From the NCBI GenBank assembly GCA_013002925.1, contig JABDLQ010000399.1, forward strand, positions 1 through 5,289: DNA of 5,289 bases. Direction: 5' to 3'. How positions within the stretch are numbered: position 1 is the first letter of the stretch; every line of letters starts with the position of its first letter. Positions 1-5,289 of this stretch are shown here, piece after piece. The notes under the pieces were generated by a model. It did no database searches and was not told the DNA's origin. It saw only the letters and a list, made by a program, of their open reading frames with translations. The translations under genes were made by a program, and so were the position numbers. Source of the DNA: Gammaproteobacteria bacterium (lineage in GTDB: Bacteria > Pseudomonadota > Gammaproteobacteria > Steroidobacterales > SZUA-146).

Positions 1-636
1 ACCATGATGTATTTTCGGGCATTGGAATATGGCCTCGCGGAGCTACCTGGCAAGGATTTGCGCACGCGTGCCCAAATTGACGAGATGGTAAAAACGCACG
101 GGTGGCCTGGTGTTCATGCAAGACTGCAACAGGTTGATCCGCACGCCGCGCGGCGCATCCATCCAAATGACTCACAGCGGCTACAACGCGCGCTGGAAGT
201 GTACTTGCTGACCGGCAAACCGCTGAGTGAGCTGCAAAAACAGACGGTTGGAGACTTCCCTTATCCGCTGCTCAAATTCGCCATCGTCCCGGATCAGCGC
301 GAAATACTGCATGAGCGCATCGAGCAGCGTTTTCAGGAGATGTTGCGGCAGGGGTTTGTGGAGGAAGTACGGGGCCTGTCAGAACGGGGTGATCTGCATG
401 CCGGGCTGCCCTCGATGCGGGCCGTTGGCTATCGGCAGATCTGGCCCCACGTGGCCGGCGATGAATCCTATGATCGCGCCTGTCAAAACGCTCTGACGGC
501 CACCCGGCAGCTCGCAAAGCGGCAGATGACCTGGATTCGCAGCGACCCGGATCTGGTGCAAATGTCAGGGTATCCCCGTGACATAAGTGCTGGCATTATG
601 GAGAGATTATCGAAAAATACTGGTCATTGGCCCTGA
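1..636 (+). CDS. miaA: tRNA dimethylallyltransferase MiaA, C-terminal part (5' end outside window)
   Basis: MiaA transfers a dimethylallyl group from DMAPP to N6 of adenosine 37 in tRNAs that read codons starting with U, the first step towards ms2i6A37; it acts in the cytoplasm. The reading frame is open from base 1, beginning with the Thr-Met-Met-Tyr-Phe of the family's GGT-M-x-YF segment, so the true start lies upstream and the ATG at 4 is internal. The 211 codons visible compare with about 316 in E. coli MiaA; the P-loop and catalytic Asp are in the missing part. Visible family landmarks, counted from the ATG at 4, include RRIHPND (50-56), RALEVYLLTGK (62-72), RIEQRF (105-110), GFVEEV (117-122), RGDL (128-131), AVGYRQ (140-145) and TRQLAKRQMTWIR (167-179), all close to E. 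coli MiaA. It ends at TGA 634-636. The next gene is hfq, the usual neighbour. Identification is secure. Confidence 0.97.
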   Translation, partial: TMMYFRALEYGLAELPGKDLRTRAQIDEMVKTHGWPGVHARLQQVDPHAARRIHPNDSQRLQRALEVYLLTGKPLSELQKQTVGDFPYPLLKFAIVPDQREILHERIEQRFQEMLRQGFVEEVRGLSERGDLHAGLPSMRAVGYRQIWPHVAGDESYDRACQNALTATRQLAKRQMTWIRSDPDLVQMSGYPRDISAGIMERLSKNTGHWP

Positions 637-754
637 TCCATATGCTAGACTCTGAGGTTGTGTGGTGTTCAGGGATGGAGCGTAGCCACCGCGGACTAAA
701 ATAAACCCAATTCCGGTACAACAAGACAATAATACCCACAACAAGGAGACTCCC
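637..754 (+). promoter_or_regulatory. miaA-hfq intergenic region with hfq leader
   Basis: This 118-base gap is the only sizeable non-coding stretch in the window. Its 3' end is a good ribosome binding site for hfq: AAGGAG at 743-748, six bases before the ATG. From about 717 it is A-rich and poor in G, with the 8-base motif ACAACAAG present twice (718-725 and 738-745), the second copy overlapping the Shine-Dalgarno sequence, and AATAAT between them (728-733). Such A-R-N triplets are the type of sequence bound by the distal face of Hfq, and Hfq of E. coli represses its own translation, so autoregulation is a reasonable inference. I see no convincing rho-independent terminator after miaA: only short, weak inverted repeats (for example ACCG 688-691 with CGGT 714-717) and no following T run. 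Confidence 0.6.
697..702 (+). promoter_or_regulatory. candidate -10 element for hfq (weak)
   Basis: TAAAAT matches the sigma-70 -10 consensus TATAAT at five of six positions and would start transcription near 709, giving a leader of roughly 46 bases that contains both ACAACAAG repeats. No good -35 hexamer lies 15-19 bases upstream (the region reads GGGATGGAGC), so this is only a candidate. A second possible -10, TATGCT at 641-646, also lacks a matching -35. In E. coli hfq also has promoters inside miaA, so the main promoter could be upstream. Confidence 0.2.
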
Positions 755-1006
755 ATGGCGAAAGGGCAATCCCTTCAGGATCCATTTCTCAATGCATTGC
801 GACGAGAAAAGGTGCCTGTATCGATTTATCTGGTCAATGGAATCAAGCTTCAGGGCCAGATTGATTCTTTTGATCAATTTGTCGTATTACTGAAAAACAG
901 TGTCAGTCAAATGGTGTATAAGCATGCGATCTCTACGGTAGTACCGGCTCGCAATGTGCGCCTGAATGGAGACGATGAAGACAGCAACGAATCGGAAGAT
1001 ACCTGA
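755..1006 (+). CDS. hfq: RNA chaperone Hfq
   Basis: Hfq forms a hexameric ring that binds small RNAs and mRNAs and promotes their pairing, controlling translation and RNA decay. The 83-residue protein begins with the canonical MAKGQSLQDPFLNALRRE and carries Sm1 (about 22-47, including VNGIKLQGQI) and Sm2 (about 52-64, YKHAISTVVP). Residues known from E. coli Hfq are kept: proximal face Q8, D9, F42, K56, H57; distal face Y25, G29, I30, K31; rim N13, R16, R17, with Lys for Arg at position 19. The core ends near residue 65, leaving a tail of only about 18 residues whose last 11 contain seven acidic residues; the E. coli protein has 102 residues. The start is fixed by the conserved N-terminus and the AAGGAG site six bases upstream. 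The stop is TGA at 1004-1006. hflX follows after 35 bases without a visible terminator. Confidence 0.99.
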   Translation: MAKGQSLQDPFLNALRREKVPVSIYLVNGIKLQGQIDSFDQFVVLLKNSVSQMVYKHAISTVVPARNVRLNGDDEDSNESEDT

Positions 1007-1027
1007 TCCTTACACCGAAGTTACGAT

Positions 1028-1034
1028 AAGAGGG
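1028..1034 (+). promoter_or_regulatory. ribosome binding site supporting the TTG start of hflX
   Basis: AAGAGGG lies seven bases before the TTG at 1042. Together with the resulting N-terminus Met-Phe-Glu-Arg, which mirrors the Met-Phe-Asp-Arg of E. coli HflX, it decides the start. No ATG or GTG in the same frame is suitably placed: the ATG at 1046 is in another frame. Confidence 0.7.
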
Positions 1035-1041
1035 CTGTTGC

Positions 1042-2367
1042 TTGTTTGAACGCCCGGACTCCGGGGGGCGCGCAATACTCGTCAATGCCGGTATCCGCAC
1101 CCGCCCCCAGCAACGAGAACTTCAGGAATTTGCAGAGCTGGCCGCAGCGGCGGGTGCCGAGTGTGTCGCCAGCATCGTGGCTGTGCGCGATACTCCTGAT
1201 CCACGCTTTTTTGTCGGGCGCGGCAAAGTGGATGAAATTATCGATCAAATGCGTGAGCAGAATGCGGATCTGGTGATTTTTTCGCAGGGGTTGTCACCCG
1301 CCCAGGAACGCAACCTGGAGCGCCGTCTGCAGTGCCGGGTACTGGACCGCAGCGGCCTGATTCTGGATATCTTTGCCCAAAGGGCCCGCAGTCACGAAGG
1401 TAAGCTGCAGGTGGAACTGGCGCAGCTGCGCCATCTGTCGACCCGGTTGATCCGGGGTTGGACGCACCTTGAGCGTCAAAAAGGTGGCATCGGACTGCGA
1501 GGTCCTGGTGAAACCCAGCTGGAAACGGACCGGCGCCTGATCAACGTGCGGATCAAGTCGCTGAATGAGCAACTGGGCAAAGTACGTGCGCGGCGCCGCC
1601 AAAATCGCCGCAATCGGCAACGCACCGGAGTGGCCGTCGTGTCCCTGGTCGGTTACACCAATGCAGGTAAGTCGACGTTGTTTAATCGACTCGCGTCAGC
1701 CGATGCCTTTGTGGCGGATCAGCTGTTTGCCACGCTGGACCCGACGCTCAGGCGGATCGAACCGGAAAATGGTGCGCCGTTTGTGCTGGCAGACACGGTT
1801 GGATTTGTGGAGAATTTGCCACATGAACTGGTCGCTGCCTTTCGTTCTACGCTGGAAGAAACGCTGGCGGCCGATCTGCTGGTCCATGTCGTGGACGCCA
1901 GTGATCCGGATCGCCGTGAGCGGATTGCCCAGGTCAACAGGGTGATAGAGGAAATCGGTGCGCAAGAGATTCCGCAGATATTGGTGTTTAACAAGATTGA
2001 CCTGGTGGCGGCTGACGAGGTCCCGAACAGTTCCGTCGGTACTGACTCCCGGCCTGCGGCATGGGTGTCGGCCCGAAATGGCGATGGAATTGCGGACATG
2101 CTGCGCATTATTGATACACAATTGCGCGGCACGCGCAGACGGGGCTGGTTGCGGATCCATGGCAGTGACGGACGGCTGCGCGCCTTACTTTACGAAATGA
2201 AAGCGGTTTTGGATGAGAGGGTCCTTGAAAACGGCGAACTCACGCTGAACCTGGATCTGGACGAAACCACAATTGATCGAATACTGCGGGAACAGGCGGT
2301 AAGATTACCGGTCGAACTGGGTGCATCCTCCGAGGATGCGATTGAATTGATTACAACAAGGCATTAG
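1042..2367 (+). CDS. hflX: ribosome-associated GTPase HflX
   Basis: HflX is a TRAFAC-class GTPase of the Obg-HflX superfamily that binds the 50S subunit and splits stalled 70S ribosomes, notably under heat or antibiotic stress. The 441 residues (E. coli: 426) show an N-terminal HflX domain (about 1-165) with FVGRGK (57-62), LSPAQERNLERR (84-95), the block from EGKLQVELAQLRHL (119-132) and the family signature GGIGLRGPGETQLETDRR (148-165); a helical basic linker (about 166-196); and a GTPase domain (about 197-365) with G1 GYTNAGKS (204-211), switch I Thr in ATLDPT (230-235), G3 DTVG (251-254), G4 NKID (317-320) and G5 SAR (343-345). A C-terminal domain follows to 441. All nucleotide-binding motifs are intact. 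It starts at TTG, which usually lowers initiation. The linker at 182-194 is unusually Arg-rich. It sits between hfq and hflK as in other gammaproteobacteria. Confidence 0.98.
   Translation: MFERPDSGGRAILVNAGIRTRPQQRELQEFAELAAAAGAECVASIVAVRDTPDPRFFVGRGKVDEIIDQMREQNADLVIFSQGLSPAQERNLERRLQCRVLDRSGLILDIFAQRARSHEGKLQVELAQLRHLSTRLIRGWTHLERQKGGIGLRGPGETQLETDRRLINVRIKSLNEQLGKVRARRRQNRRNRQRTGVAVVSLVGYTNAGKSTLFNRLASADAFVADQLFATLDPTLRRIEPENGAPFVLADTVGFVENLPHELVAAFRSTLEETLAADLLVHVVDASDPDRRERIAQVNRVIEEIGAQEIPQILVFNKIDLVAADEVPNSSVGTDSRPAAWVSARNGDGIADMLRIIDTQLRGTRRRGWLRIHGSDGRLRALLYEMKAVLDERVLENGELTLNLDLDETTIDRILREQAVRLPVELGASSEDAIELITTRH
2353..2361 (+). promoter_or_regulatory. hflK upstream site, weak Shine-Dalgarno within ACAACAAGG
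   Basis: The only purine-rich stretch before hflK is AAGG at 2358-2361, inside the hflX 3' end and 11 bases from the ATG, a longer spacing than ideal. With only five bases between the hflX stop and the hflK start, translation of hflK is probably helped by ribosomes ending on hflX. The nine bases ACAACAAGG are identical to those at 738-746 in front of hfq. Confidence 0.4.
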
Positions 2368-2372
2368 TTTTT

Positions 2373-3524
2373 ATGGCGTGGAATGAACCAGGCAATGATA
2401 AGGACCCGTGGGATCGTGGTGGCAATCAGCAAAAGCCACCCGAGCTTGACGAGGTGGTAAAAAAACTTCAAAAGCGCTTCGGCTCAGTGCTGGGGGGCGC
2501 AGGCGGTCAGGACGTGCCGCCGATACCCGGTGCGATCAAGTTCATCTTGCTGGGCGCGATCCTCGTTGCAATTTTGTTTGCCTCGCGCTTTATCGTCGAT
2601 GCAGGATCAAAAGGAGTGGTCCAGCGCTTCGGTGAATTTCACCATCTTGCAGACCCGGGCTGGAACTGGCGTATTCCGGTCATTGATAAAGTCAGCATTG
2701 TGCGTGTTGACCTTTCGCAGGAATTTGACACCAAGAACGAAATGCTGACCGGCGATGCCAATATCATCAGTATTAGCATTAATGTGCAGTACCGTCATGC
2801 GGACGCCAAGGCATTTATTTTCAATGTCCGGGATCCGGATGACACCCTGCAGGAAGTGACAGATGCTGCGATTCGCGCGATTGTCGGCAAATACGACATA
2901 GAATTTATTCAGCGTCAGGGCCGCGATCAGGTCGCCCGCGAAACTCGGGAGCTTCTTCAGGCAAATCTCACGCGTTATGGTACCGGTATCGAAATTGATG
3001 CGGTCAACCTGAATAATACCGAGTTTCCTGTGCAGGTTCAGGATGCGGCCCAGGATGTGATTAAAGCGGCGCGCGATAAGGAGCGGTACATCCTGCAAGC
3101 CGAGGCCTACACCAACGATCTGATCCCCCGGGCACGGGGTGAAGCGGCACGCGTGATTGAAGAGGCGCGCGCCTATCGCGACAAGCTGGTAGCCGACGCC
3201 AATGGTGAGGCGGCCCGCTTTTTATCCTTGCTGAAAGAATACCAGGCAGCGCCGGCTGTGACGCGTGAGCGCTTGTATCTGGAAGCGGTTGAATCGGTGC
3301 TCAGCAGCACGTCCAAAGTGCTGATGGACACCAAGGGCGGCAATAACCTGGTGTATTTGCCGGTCGACAAGCTACTCGAAAATTCCAGCCCGGGGACACT
3401 GCAGCGACCGAACCCGGGGAGCGTGATGCAGCCCTCGATGTCGCCATCGGGCCTGCAGCAACAGAACGTACCATCTTCAAGCGATGCTAACACCAGCCGC
3501 TTGCGCTCAAGGGATCGAAACTAA
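2373..3524 (+). CDS. hflK: FtsH protease modulator subunit HflK (SPFH/band 7 protein)
   Basis: HflK and HflC form a large membrane-anchored cage around the AAA+ protease FtsH and modulate its degradation of membrane and soluble substrates. The 383 residues (E. coli: 419) begin with the family's MAWNEPGN and a Gly/Pro-rich cytoplasmic segment (1-53), then a single membrane helix (about 54-74) and the SPFH domain outside the membrane, starting with GVVQRFGEF (81-89) and DPGWNWRIP (94-102). A long helical coiled-coil region covers about 220-290, with GEAAR at 256-260 and again at 278-282, a 22-residue spacing that equals two hendecads. APAVTRERLYLEAVESVL (293-310) and KGGNNLVYLP (321-330) are conserved in the family. 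The tail after about 337 is low-complexity, rich in Ser, Pro, Gln and Asn, and is probably disordered. The stop TAA shares its last A with the hflC start, implying coupled, balanced synthesis of the two partners. Confidence 0.98.
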   Translation: MAWNEPGNDKDPWDRGGNQQKPPELDEVVKKLQKRFGSVLGGAGGQDVPPIPGAIKFILLGAILVAILFASRFIVDAGSKGVVQRFGEFHHLADPGWNWRIPVIDKVSIVRVDLSQEFDTKNEMLTGDANIISISINVQYRHADAKAFIFNVRDPDDTLQEVTDAAIRAIVGKYDIEFIQRQGRDQVARETRELLQANLTRYGTGIEIDAVNLNNTEFPVQVQDAAQDVIKAARDKERYILQAEAYTNDLIPRARGEAARVIEEARAYRDKLVADANGEAARFLSLLKEYQAAPAVTRERLYLEAVESVLSSTSKVLMDTKGGNNLVYLPVDKLLENSSPGTLQRPNPGSVMQPSMSPSGLQQQNVPSSSDANTSRLRSRDRN

Positions 3525-4390
3525 TGAATACACTGATCCGAACTATTGTAGCTCTCGTTATACTGGCCGTATTGGGGGTGACCTTTTGTTTTTTTACGGT
3601 GGACGAGACCGAGCACGCCGTGCGCTTCCGATTCAGTCGCATCATTACGGACACTCATGAACCTGGCTGGCATCTGAAATATCCCTGGGATCGTGTGCTC
3701 AAACTGGATAAGCGTCTGCTGACACTGGATGACAACCCCAGTGAATTCATGACCAATCAACGCGAAAAAGTATTCGTAGACTTTTTTGTGAAATGGCGCA
3801 TCGCCAAACCCGGCGAGTACTACCGGGCCACCTCTGGCAATGAGCGTGTCGTCACGAAGCGCTTGCTGGATACTGTCGAGGATGGGCTGAAAGATGAATT
3901 TGCCAAACGTGAGCTACACGAACTGGTGTCAGTAGAACGCTCGGAAGTAATGCAAACGATGACACGCGAAGCCAATATTGCGGCCGATAAATACGGCGCA
4001 GAAATCATTGACGTTCGTATCAAGCGCATTGACTTGTCAAAAACGGTCAGCGATGCGGTCTATCAGCGCATGAACAAAGAGCGTGAGCGTGAAGCCAAGC
4101 AACGGCGCGCCGAAGGTAACGAGGAGGCCGAACGTATTCAGTCGGTGGCGGACAAGGACCGCACAGTGATTCTTGCCAACGCCTATCGTGAAGCCCAGGA
4201 GATTCGCGGTGATGGAGATGCGACGGCGGCGGCAATCTATGCCCAGGCGTACACGCAGGACCCGGAATTTTACTCGTTTCATCGGAGTATGGAGGCCTAC
4301 CGGAATAGTTTAGGTAACACCAGGGATGTCATGTTGATTCAACCGGACAGTGAGTTTTTCAAGTACTTTAACCAGGCCAACACCCGGTAA
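3524..4390 (+). CDS. hflC: FtsH protease modulator subunit HflC (SPFH/band 7 protein)
   Basis: HflC is the partner of HflK in the ring or cage that surrounds FtsH in the inner membrane. The 288-residue protein has a short cytoplasmic start, one membrane helix (about 5-24), then an SPFH domain with VDETEHAVRFRFSRI (26-40), EPGWHLKYPW (46-55), VDFFVKWRI (85-93), IIDVRIKRIDL (161-171) and a charged helical region with YQRMNKEREREAKQRRAEG (180-198) and IRGDGDATAAAIYAQA (227-242), ending with DSEFFKYFN (275-283). E. coli HflC is 334 residues; the difference is largely a loop of about 45 residues after the equivalent of residue 149, absent here as in Pseudomonas-type proteins. The ATG overlaps the hflK stop by one base, and AAGGGA at 3509-3514, nine bases upstream, serves as its ribosome binding site. 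The stop is TAA at 4388-4390. Confidence 0.98.
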   Translation: MNTLIRTIVALVILAVLGVTFCFFTVDETEHAVRFRFSRIITDTHEPGWHLKYPWDRVLKLDKRLLTLDDNPSEFMTNQREKVFVDFFVKWRIAKPGEYYRATSGNERVVTKRLLDTVEDGLKDEFAKRELHELVSVERSEVMQTMTREANIAADKYGAEIIDVRIKRIDLSKTVSDAVYQRMNKEREREAKQRRAEGNEEAERIQSVADKDRTVILANAYREAQEIRGDGDATAAAIYAQAYTQDPEFYSFHRSMEAYRNSLGNTRDVMLIQPDSEFFKYFNQANTR

Positions 4391-4393
4391 GGG
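4389..4393 (+). promoter_or_regulatory. ribosome binding site for the DUF2065 gene, overlapping the hflC stop
   Basis: AAGGG begins inside the hflC TAA codon and ends four bases before the GTG at 4398. The overlap with the stop codon suggests that hflC termination and initiation of the small gene are linked. It supports the GTG over the upstream in-frame ATG at 4350, which lies well inside hflC. Confidence 0.55.
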
Positions 4394-4397
4394 TTCC

Positions 4398-4589
4398 GTG
4401 CTGGACTGGACAGCATTCTTCAGTGCCCTGGGCCTGGTGTTTATTATCGAGGGTCTGCTGCCGTTTCTGAGCCCCTCGAGAGCCCATAAAATGTATACGG
4501 AGGCCTCGAGAGTTCCGCTAAAGGAGCTTCGATATATTGGCTTTGCCAGTATGATGGTGGGTCTGATAGTTCTGTTTTTTGTCCAATGA
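4398..4589 (+). CDS. DUF2065 family small membrane protein (YjeT-like), uncharacterised
   Basis: This 63-residue protein belongs by sequence and position to the DUF2065 family, whose E. coli member YjeT (65 residues) also sits between hflC and purA. No biochemical function is established that I know of. It has two predicted membrane helices, about 5-24 and 45-62, joined by a short basic loop. The first helix ends in the family motif EGLLPFLSP (18-26; E. coli has EGLGPMLYP), and the second carries a Gly-rich face (IGFASMMVGLIV, 47-58). The start is GTG, seven bases after the hflC stop; a longer reading from ATG 4350 would add 16 residues coded within hflC that match nothing in the family. Its invariant neighbourhood suggests an association with HflKC-FtsH or membrane quality control, but this is inference from synteny alone. 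The CCTCGAGAG repeat (4474-4482, 4504-4512) simply encodes Ser-Arg twice. Confidence 0.88.
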   Translation: MLDWTAFFSALGLVFIIEGLLPFLSPSRAHKMYTEASRVPLKELRYIGFASMMVGLIVLFFVQ

Positions 4590-4596
4590 ATTTATA

Positions 4597-4602
4597 GAAA
4601 GG
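4597..4602 (+). promoter_or_regulatory. ribosome binding site for purA
   Basis: GAAAGG lies five bases before the ATG at 4608 and fits the conserved PurA N-terminus. The 18-base gap after the DUF2065 stop leaves no room for a promoter; any purA promoter would lie within the DUF2065 gene or further upstream. Confidence 0.65.
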
Positions 4603-4607
4603 CCACC

Positions 4608-5289
4608 ATGAGCAAAAATGTACTGGTGATCGGTACCCAGTGGGGAGACGAGGGCAAAGGCAAAGTCGTTGACCTGCTGACTGACACAGTCGCTGCCGTG
4701 GTGCGCTTTCAGGGCGGCCACAACGCCGGCCATACGCTGGTGATCGATGGTGAAAAAACGGTCCTGCATCTTATTCCAGCCGGCATTTTACGCCCTGATG
4801 TGTCTTGCCTTATTGGCAATGGCGTGGTGGTCGCGTTGCCTGCCTTGTTTGAGGAAATGGCCGGCCTTGATGCGCGCGGTGTGGAGGTTAACAAACGCCT
4901 CAGGATCAGCGCTCGCTGTCCCTTGATACTGCCAACCCATGTTGCATTGGATCTTGCGCGTGAACATGCCCGCGGCAATAAAGCGCTGGGTACGACCGGC
5001 CGCGGGATAGGCCCGGCCTATGAAGACAAGGTGGCGCGCCGTGCCGTGACCGTGGCTGACCTGTTCCACCGGGAGCGCCTGGCATCACGCCTGGGTGAGT
5101 TGCTCGACTATCATAATTTTATTCTGGCGAACTATTTCAAAACAAAGACGATTGGATTTGAGCAGGTGCTCGACGAATATCTGGGTTATGCCGAAGCGCT
5201 GGCGCCGATGGTGTGCGATGTTACGGCCGAACTCGAACATCATTTGCGCGCAGAGCATAATCTTTTGTTTGAAGGAGCCCAGGGTGCAT
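4608..5289 (+). CDS. purA: adenylosuccinate synthetase PurA, N-terminal part (3' end outside window)
   Basis: PurA condenses IMP with aspartate using GTP to give adenylosuccinate, the first committed step from IMP to AMP, in the cytoplasm. The frame is open from ATG 4608 to the window edge, 227 codons of about 430 usual for the family. It contains the P-loop-like GTQWGDEGKGK (9-19) with the catalytic Asp14, QGGHNAGHTL (35-44) with the catalytic His42, IGNGVV (80-85), the IMP-binding GTTGRGIGPAYEDKVARR (128-145) including Arg144 that reaches the neighbouring subunit's active site, and EGAQG (222-226) with the IMP-contacting Gln225; by E. coli numbering these residues are one lower. All visible active-site residues are intact. 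Direct adjacency to the DUF2065 gene matches E. coli, whereas in Pseudomonas a hisZ-like gene lies between them. Confidence 0.98.
   Translation, partial: MSKNVLVIGTQWGDEGKGKVVDLLTDTVAAVVRFQGGHNAGHTLVIDGEKTVLHLIPAGILRPDVSCLIGNGVVVALPALFEEMAGLDARGVEVNKRLRISARCPLILPTHVALDLAREHARGNKALGTTGRGIGPAYEDKVARRAVTVADLFHRERLASRLGELLDYHNFILANYFKTKTIGFEQVLDEYLGYAEALAPMVCDVTAELEHHLRAEHNLLFEGAQGA

Noticed and set aside
637..754. Rho-independent terminator or small RNA gene between miaA and hfq.
   Set aside because: No stable GC-rich hairpin followed by a T run is visible; the inverted repeats found are four bases long.
762..775. Perfect 5-bp stem AAGGG/CCCTT with a 4-base loop just inside hfq.
   Set aside because: The bases encode the conserved Lys-Gly-Gln-Ser-Leu of Hfq; so short a stem is likely a by-product of codon choice.
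596..877. Antisense open frame spanning the miaA end, the intergenic gap and the hfq start.
   Set aside because: It overlaps two certain genes, has no family resemblance, and no promoter or good ribosome binding site is evident for it.
1696..2160. Antisense open frames inside hflX (154 and 137 codons).
   Set aside because: They lie opposite a well-conserved GTPase gene, resemble no family I recognise, and such shadows are common opposite GC-rich coding sequence.
2607..3098. Antisense open frame of 163 codons opposite hflK.
   Set aside because: It covers the conserved SPFH coding region, has no recognisable domain and no supporting gene context.
4350..4397. Longer DUF2065 start at ATG 4350 overlapping hflC.
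   Set aside because: The added 16 residues match nothing in the family and no ribosome binding site is apparent; the GTG at 4398 gives the usual length of about 63-65 residues.
4474..4512. Direct repeat CCTCGAGAG (4474-4482 and 4504-4512) inside the DUF2065 gene.
   Set aside because: Both copies are in frame and encode Ser-Arg in the loop between the helices; nine bases is too short to claim an attachment or regulatory site.
4568..4596. Possible purA promoter (TTTATA at 4591-4596 with a weak upstream hexamer).
   Set aside because: The -35 match is poor and the -10 would place the start codon almost at the transcription start, leaving no leader.

Overview
The window is a conserved housekeeping cluster of a gammaproteobacterium. 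All genes are on the + strand, in the order miaA (3' part), hfq, hflX, hflK, hflC, a small DUF2065 membrane protein gene, and purA (5' part). This order and the protein sequences match the miaA-hfq-hflX-hflK-hflC-yjeT-purA region of Escherichia coli and the similar region of Pseudomonas. Base composition looks moderately GC-rich. The proteins resemble the gammaproteobacterial families closely but differ enough from E. coli that I cannot name a genus. HflC lacks the insertion seen in E. coli HflC, which argues against an enteric bacterium.

Layout: bases 1-636 hold the C-terminal two thirds of MiaA (tRNA A37 dimethylallyltransferase). A 118-base gap (637-754) follows and is the only substantial intergenic region. 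It probably carries a promoter and an A-rich leader for hfq (755-1006). After 35 bases hflX begins at a TTG codon (1042-2367). hflK (2373-3524) follows after 5 bases, and hflC (3524-4390) overlaps hflK by one base. A 63-residue DUF2065 protein starts at a GTG 7 bases after hflC (4398-4589). purA begins 18 bases later (4608) and runs off the end of the window. The tight spacing from hfq onward and the absence of any visible terminator suggest co-transcription, though internal promoters cannot be excluded.

Functionally the cluster joins RNA and translation factors (MiaA, Hfq, HflX) with a membrane protease regulator (HflK-HflC, which encloses FtsH) and a purine biosynthesis enzyme (PurA). Despite the shared Hfl name, HflX is a ribosome-associated GTPase and not part of the HflKC complex. 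I see no mobile element, CRISPR array, RNA gene, phage remnant or new multi-gene system. The points worth a second look are modest: a repeated ACAACAAG motif at the hfq ribosome binding site and again before hflK, a short and very acidic Hfq tail, non-ATG starts for hflX and DUF2065, an Arg-rich linker in HflX, and the uncharacterised DUF2065 gene itself.
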